Shown one piece after another: positions 6,968 to 8,760 of a stretch of DNA of 8,760 bases. Every line of letters starts with the position of its first letter. Position 1 is the first letter of the stretch. Origin of the DNA: Methylovirgula sp. (GTDB taxonomy: Bacteria; Pseudomonadota; Alphaproteobacteria; Rhizobiales; Beijerinckiaceae); NCBI GenBank assembly GCA_030044485.1, contig JASHVQ010000043.1:1-8760 (forward strand), read 5' to 3'. The notes beneath the pieces were generated by a model. That model did not search any database and was not told where the DNA came from. It was given only the letters and a program-made list of their open reading frames with translations. A program made the translations under genes and the position numbers.

Positions 6968-7147
6968 ATGGGCGAACAAGAACAGCAGCGCCGCTTCCTC
7001 GGCATGCCGGTCAACTGGGATTGGCAGAACTGGACCAAGGGATTCTGGAATTCCGAGGACCGTCGGCTCTTTCCGCCGAAGCGCGTCGGCATCGGCTGGA
7101 CGATCAATGTCTACGAGCTGCTGCGACGGATGGGCTTGAAGCAATAG
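6968..7147 (+). CDS. Small DUF5808-like protein
   Basis: This 59-residue soluble protein has no signal peptide or membrane segment. The core, FWNSEDRRLFPPKRVGIGW followed by TINVYELLRRMG, fits what I recall of the DUF5808 pattern: an Asp-x-Arg-Leu-Phe stretch, Pro-Lys-Arg, then Gly-x-Gly-Trp-Thr-x-Asn. In many proteins this module is a tail on membrane proteins; here it stands alone. It is unusually aromatic, with five Trp, mostly in VNWDWQNWTKGFW. Its biochemical role is unknown to me. It lies 103 nt after the co-polymerase and 74 nt before ampG on the same strand, so it may be co-transcribed with either one. The family call is from memory of the motif and not from a search. Confidence 0.82.
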   Translation: MGEQEQQRRFLGMPVNWDWQNWTKGFWNSEDRRLFPPKRVGIGWTINVYELLRRMGLKQ

Positions 7148-7221
7148 GGGCTGTCGCGGCTTTTGGGCGCGGCCGGATCGAAGCTTGCCGCGGCGTGCCG
7201 CCAGCTTAGACTGGAAGGCGC

Positions 7222-8496
7222 ATGGCCGCCCGCCCGAAACTCCGCGAGATCCTCGCCGATCCGATCCTGGCGCTGATGCTCGCGCTCGGATTTTCCTCCG
7301 GGCTTCCGTTCCTGCTGGTGCTCGGCACGCAGGCGGCGCGGCTTGCCGAAGCCAAAGTGCCGATCGAAGCGATCGGGCTCGTGAGCTGGGTCGGGCTTTG
7401 CTATTCGCTCAAATTCCTCTGGTCGCCCGTCATCGACACGATCGATGTGCCGGGGCTTGCGCCTGTGCTCGGGCGCCGCCGCGCCTGGCTCTTGACGGCG
7501 CAGATCGGCGTCGCCCTGGGATTGATCGCGCTCGCTTTCGCCGATCCGGCGCGCTCGCTCTTGGATCTCGTCCTGCGCGCCGCCTTCACCGCCTTCTTCG
7601 CCGCCACGCAGGACATCGTCGTCGACGGCTGGCGCATCGATTCCGCCCCGGTCGAGCGCCAAGGCATCATGGCCGCGACCTATAATCTCGGCTACAGGCT
7701 CGGGCTTCTTTGCGCCGGCGCCGGCGCGCTCTATCTCGCCGATTATTATAGCTGGCGTGTCGCCTATCTGGTCATGGCCGGGCTGATGGCGGTCGGCATG
7801 GGCGCGGGGCTTCTCTCGCCGCGGCTGCCGGAGCGCGCGCAGGAGCGCGTCTCCTTTGCCGTCAAGTTGATCGAGCCTCTGACCGACCTTTGGCAGAGAT
7901 ACGGGCCGTTGCTCGCCGCGATCTTTTTGCTCGTCGCGCTCTACAGACTGCCAGATTTTCTGAGCGGGGTGATGGCCAATCCGCTCTATATCGACCTCGG
8001 CTTCTCGAAGAGCCAGATCGCCACCATGTCGAAAGTCTATGGCATATGGATCGGCATTGCCGGGGCTTTCGCGGGCGGCTATGCGATCACCCGCATCGGG
8101 CTGATGCCGGCGCTGCTCATCGGCGGCATAGCCGCCTCGGCCTCGCATCTTTGTCTTGCGCTTCTCGCCGCGACCGGCAAAAGCCTGCCGCTCTTGGCGC
8201 TCTCGGTGAGCGTCGAGAATTTCGCCGGCAATTTCGCCGGCGCGGCGCTCATCGCCTATATGTCGTCGCTGACTTCGCCCGCCTATGCGGCGAGCCAATA
8301 TGCGCTGTTGAGCTCGCTCTTCGCGCTCGCCGGAAAATTTTTAGGAGGGCTTTCGGGCTTCGCTGTGAAAGAGATCGGCTTTGCGGGCTTTTTCGCCTCG
8401 ACCTCGACGATCGGCCTGCCGGTCGCGGCGCTCTGCCTATTTCTATGGGCGAAGCAGGGCGGGGGAGTGCGAAGGGCGGAGGCCGTGGCGGAGTGA
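7222..8496 (+). CDS. ampG: AmpG-type muropeptide permease (MFS)
   Basis: This 424-residue inner-membrane transporter would import anhydro-muropeptides (GlcNAc-anhydroMurNAc-peptides) from the periplasm for cell-wall recycling. In many bacteria this import also feeds AmpR/beta-lactamase signalling. Family features include GFSSGLPFLL at 23-32, YSLKFLWSPVID at 61-72, LGRRRAWLL at 83-91 (the MFS loop 2-3 motif), FAATQDIVVDGWRID at 126-140, GYRLGLLCAGAGALYLAD at 157-174 and VENFAGNFAGAALIAYMSSL at 331-350. About 12 hydrophobic segments fill the length, which is that of single-domain AmpG (E. coli AmpG is about 490 residues with a longer C-terminus). GGAAGG at 7212-7217, 4 nt from the ATG, supports the start. 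No ampC, ampR or amidase gene is adjacent, so a role in drug resistance is not indicated here. Some AmpG-like permeases carry other cargo, so the substrate is inferred from family. Confidence 0.9.
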   Translation: MAARPKLREILADPILALMLALGFSSGLPFLLVLGTQAARLAEAKVPIEAIGLVSWVGLCYSLKFLWSPVIDTIDVPGLAPVLGRRRAWLLTAQIGVALGLIALAFADPARSLLDLVLRAAFTAFFAATQDIVVDGWRIDSAPVERQGIMAATYNLGYRLGLLCAGAGALYLADYYSWRVAYLVMAGLMAVGMGAGLLSPRLPERAQERVSFAVKLIEPLTDLWQRYGPLLAAIFLLVALYRLPDFLSGVMANPLYIDLGFSKSQIATMSKVYGIWIGIAGAFAGGYAITRIGLMPALLIGGIAASASHLCLALLAATGKSLPLLALSVSVENFAGNFAGAALIAYMSSLTSPAYAASQYALLSSLFALAGKFLGGLSGFAVKEIGFAGFFASTSTIGLPVAALCLFLWAKQGGGVRRAEAVAE

Positions 8497-8615
8497 GAAA
8501 GTTGAGCGTCAGGCCGGCGGCCACCGCGATTTGGCAGGGTGCGGGATGATATGATGCGCAGTCATCATGGCAGGATATGCCTGAGTAGAGGAAGTCAAAG
8601 CCGAGGGAGCGCCCC
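8497..8615. other. Intergenic region ahead of the last gene, with a small palindrome
   Basis: This 119-bp gap contains the inverted repeat ATGATG-CGCAGT-CATCAT at 8551-8568. TATGAT (8550-8555), which looks like a -10 element, overlaps its left arm. TTGGCA (8531-8536) resembles a -35 element but is only 13 bp away, shorter than normal. No intrinsic terminator with a T-run was found for ampG. Confidence 0.35.
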
Positions 8616-8760
8616 ATGAAAAAATTTCTGGTTCTCTATCTCATCCCCCAATCGGTGCTCGCGGAGTGGCTGAAAACCGACGCCGACAAGAGAAAGGCCG
8701 CGGAAGAAAAGCTGCGCGGCGCGTGGAGCGAATGGATGCGCGATCACGGCAAGATGATCA
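8616..8760 (+). CDS. Small conserved protein of unknown function, 3' end cut by window edge
   Basis: Forty-eight residues are visible. The start is supported by GAGGGAG (8603-8609), 6 nt before the ATG. The protein opens with MKKFLVLYLIPQSVLAEWLK, followed by a charged helix rich in Lys, Glu and Ala, then WSEWMRDHGKMI. This layout (a short beta strand, then helices with Trp-Met and a His-Gly-Lys near residue 45) recalls small YCII/DGPF-like dimeric ferredoxin-fold proteins of about 110-130 residues that are common in Rhizobiales. That comparison is from memory. The N-terminal hydrophobic run is too short and strand-like to be a convincing signal peptide. Function is unknown. Confidence 0.75.
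   Translation, partial: MKKFLVLYLIPQSVLAEWLKTDADKRKAAEEKLRGAWSEWMRDHGKMI

Noticed and set aside
5230..7107. 625-codon open frame on the minus strand across the co-polymerase gene
   Set aside because: It is antisense to a clear family member, is Arg-rich and low in recognisable motifs, and is typical of GC-rich third-codon bias creating a long mirror frame.
7181..7207. Inverted repeat AAGCT...AGCTT with inner GCGGC/GCCGC between the small gene and ampG
   Set aside because: The arms pair only with an uneven internal loop, the inner loop is too tight, and no T-run follows; the evidence is too weak for a terminator or attenuator.
8218..8241. Perfect tandem 12-bp repeat (AATTTCGCCGGC twice) inside ampG, encoding NFAG-NFAG
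   Set aside because: By eye the segment is the same length as the matching part of E. coli AmpG, so it is not a duplication insert and is probably chance similarity of adjacent codons.
7111..8298. 395-codon open frame on the minus strand opposite ampG
   Set aside because: It is a highly charged Arg/Glu/Asp-rich translation, as expected from the antisense of a membrane protein gene; AmpG on the plus strand is convincing.
8512..8522. GC-rich near-palindrome GGCCGGCGGCC after ampG as a terminator
   Set aside because: It is not a true hairpin of useful loop size and has no following T-run.

Overview
The window is GC-rich, densely coding chromosomal DNA. It most likely comes from an alphaproteobacterium, probably the Rhizobiales/Beijerinckiaceae-Methylocystaceae neighbourhood. 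This is inferred from codon bias, protein flavour and TTAA-rich regulatory DNA, not from any taxonomic marker. No rRNA, tRNA, CRISPR array, insertion sequence or prophage was seen.

Region 1 (1-4704) is an exopolysaccharide (EPS) export and synthesis operon on the minus strand, read from right to left. In transcription order it holds a short Wza/GumB-type export lipoprotein (4489-3935), a GT4 glycosyltransferase (3924-2725), a polyisoprenyl-phosphate sugar-1-phosphate transferase (2712-1174), and an exported cysteine-rich protein of unknown function (from about 1184 past the left edge). Gaps are 10 and 12 nt, followed by an 11-nt overlap, so one transcript is likely.

Region 2 (4490-4704) is a divergent intergenic region. 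It is AT-rich for this genome, carries five TTAA tetramers including an exact TTAACCAT, and has a structured leader ahead of the plus-strand gene.

Region 3 (4705-6864, plus strand) encodes a Wzz/GumC/ExoP-type polysaccharide co-polymerase. Its cytoplasmic C-terminal domain is shaped like a bacterial tyrosine kinase, but the Walker A lysine, the Walker B aspartate and the tyrosine tail are all absent. It is probably a pseudokinase.

Region 4 (6865-8496, plus strand) holds a 59-residue DUF5808-like protein and an AmpG-type muropeptide permease. Region 5 (8497-8760) holds a short intergenic stretch and the start of a small conserved protein cut by the right edge.

Working model: the sugar transferase loads the first sugar-phosphate on undecaprenyl phosphate, and the GT4 enzyme extends it. 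The co-polymerase and export lipoprotein carry polymer across the periplasm and outer membrane. The exported protein may bind or trim the product. No flippase or polymerase (Wzx/Wzy) lies in the window, so the locus must extend further or rely on genes elsewhere.
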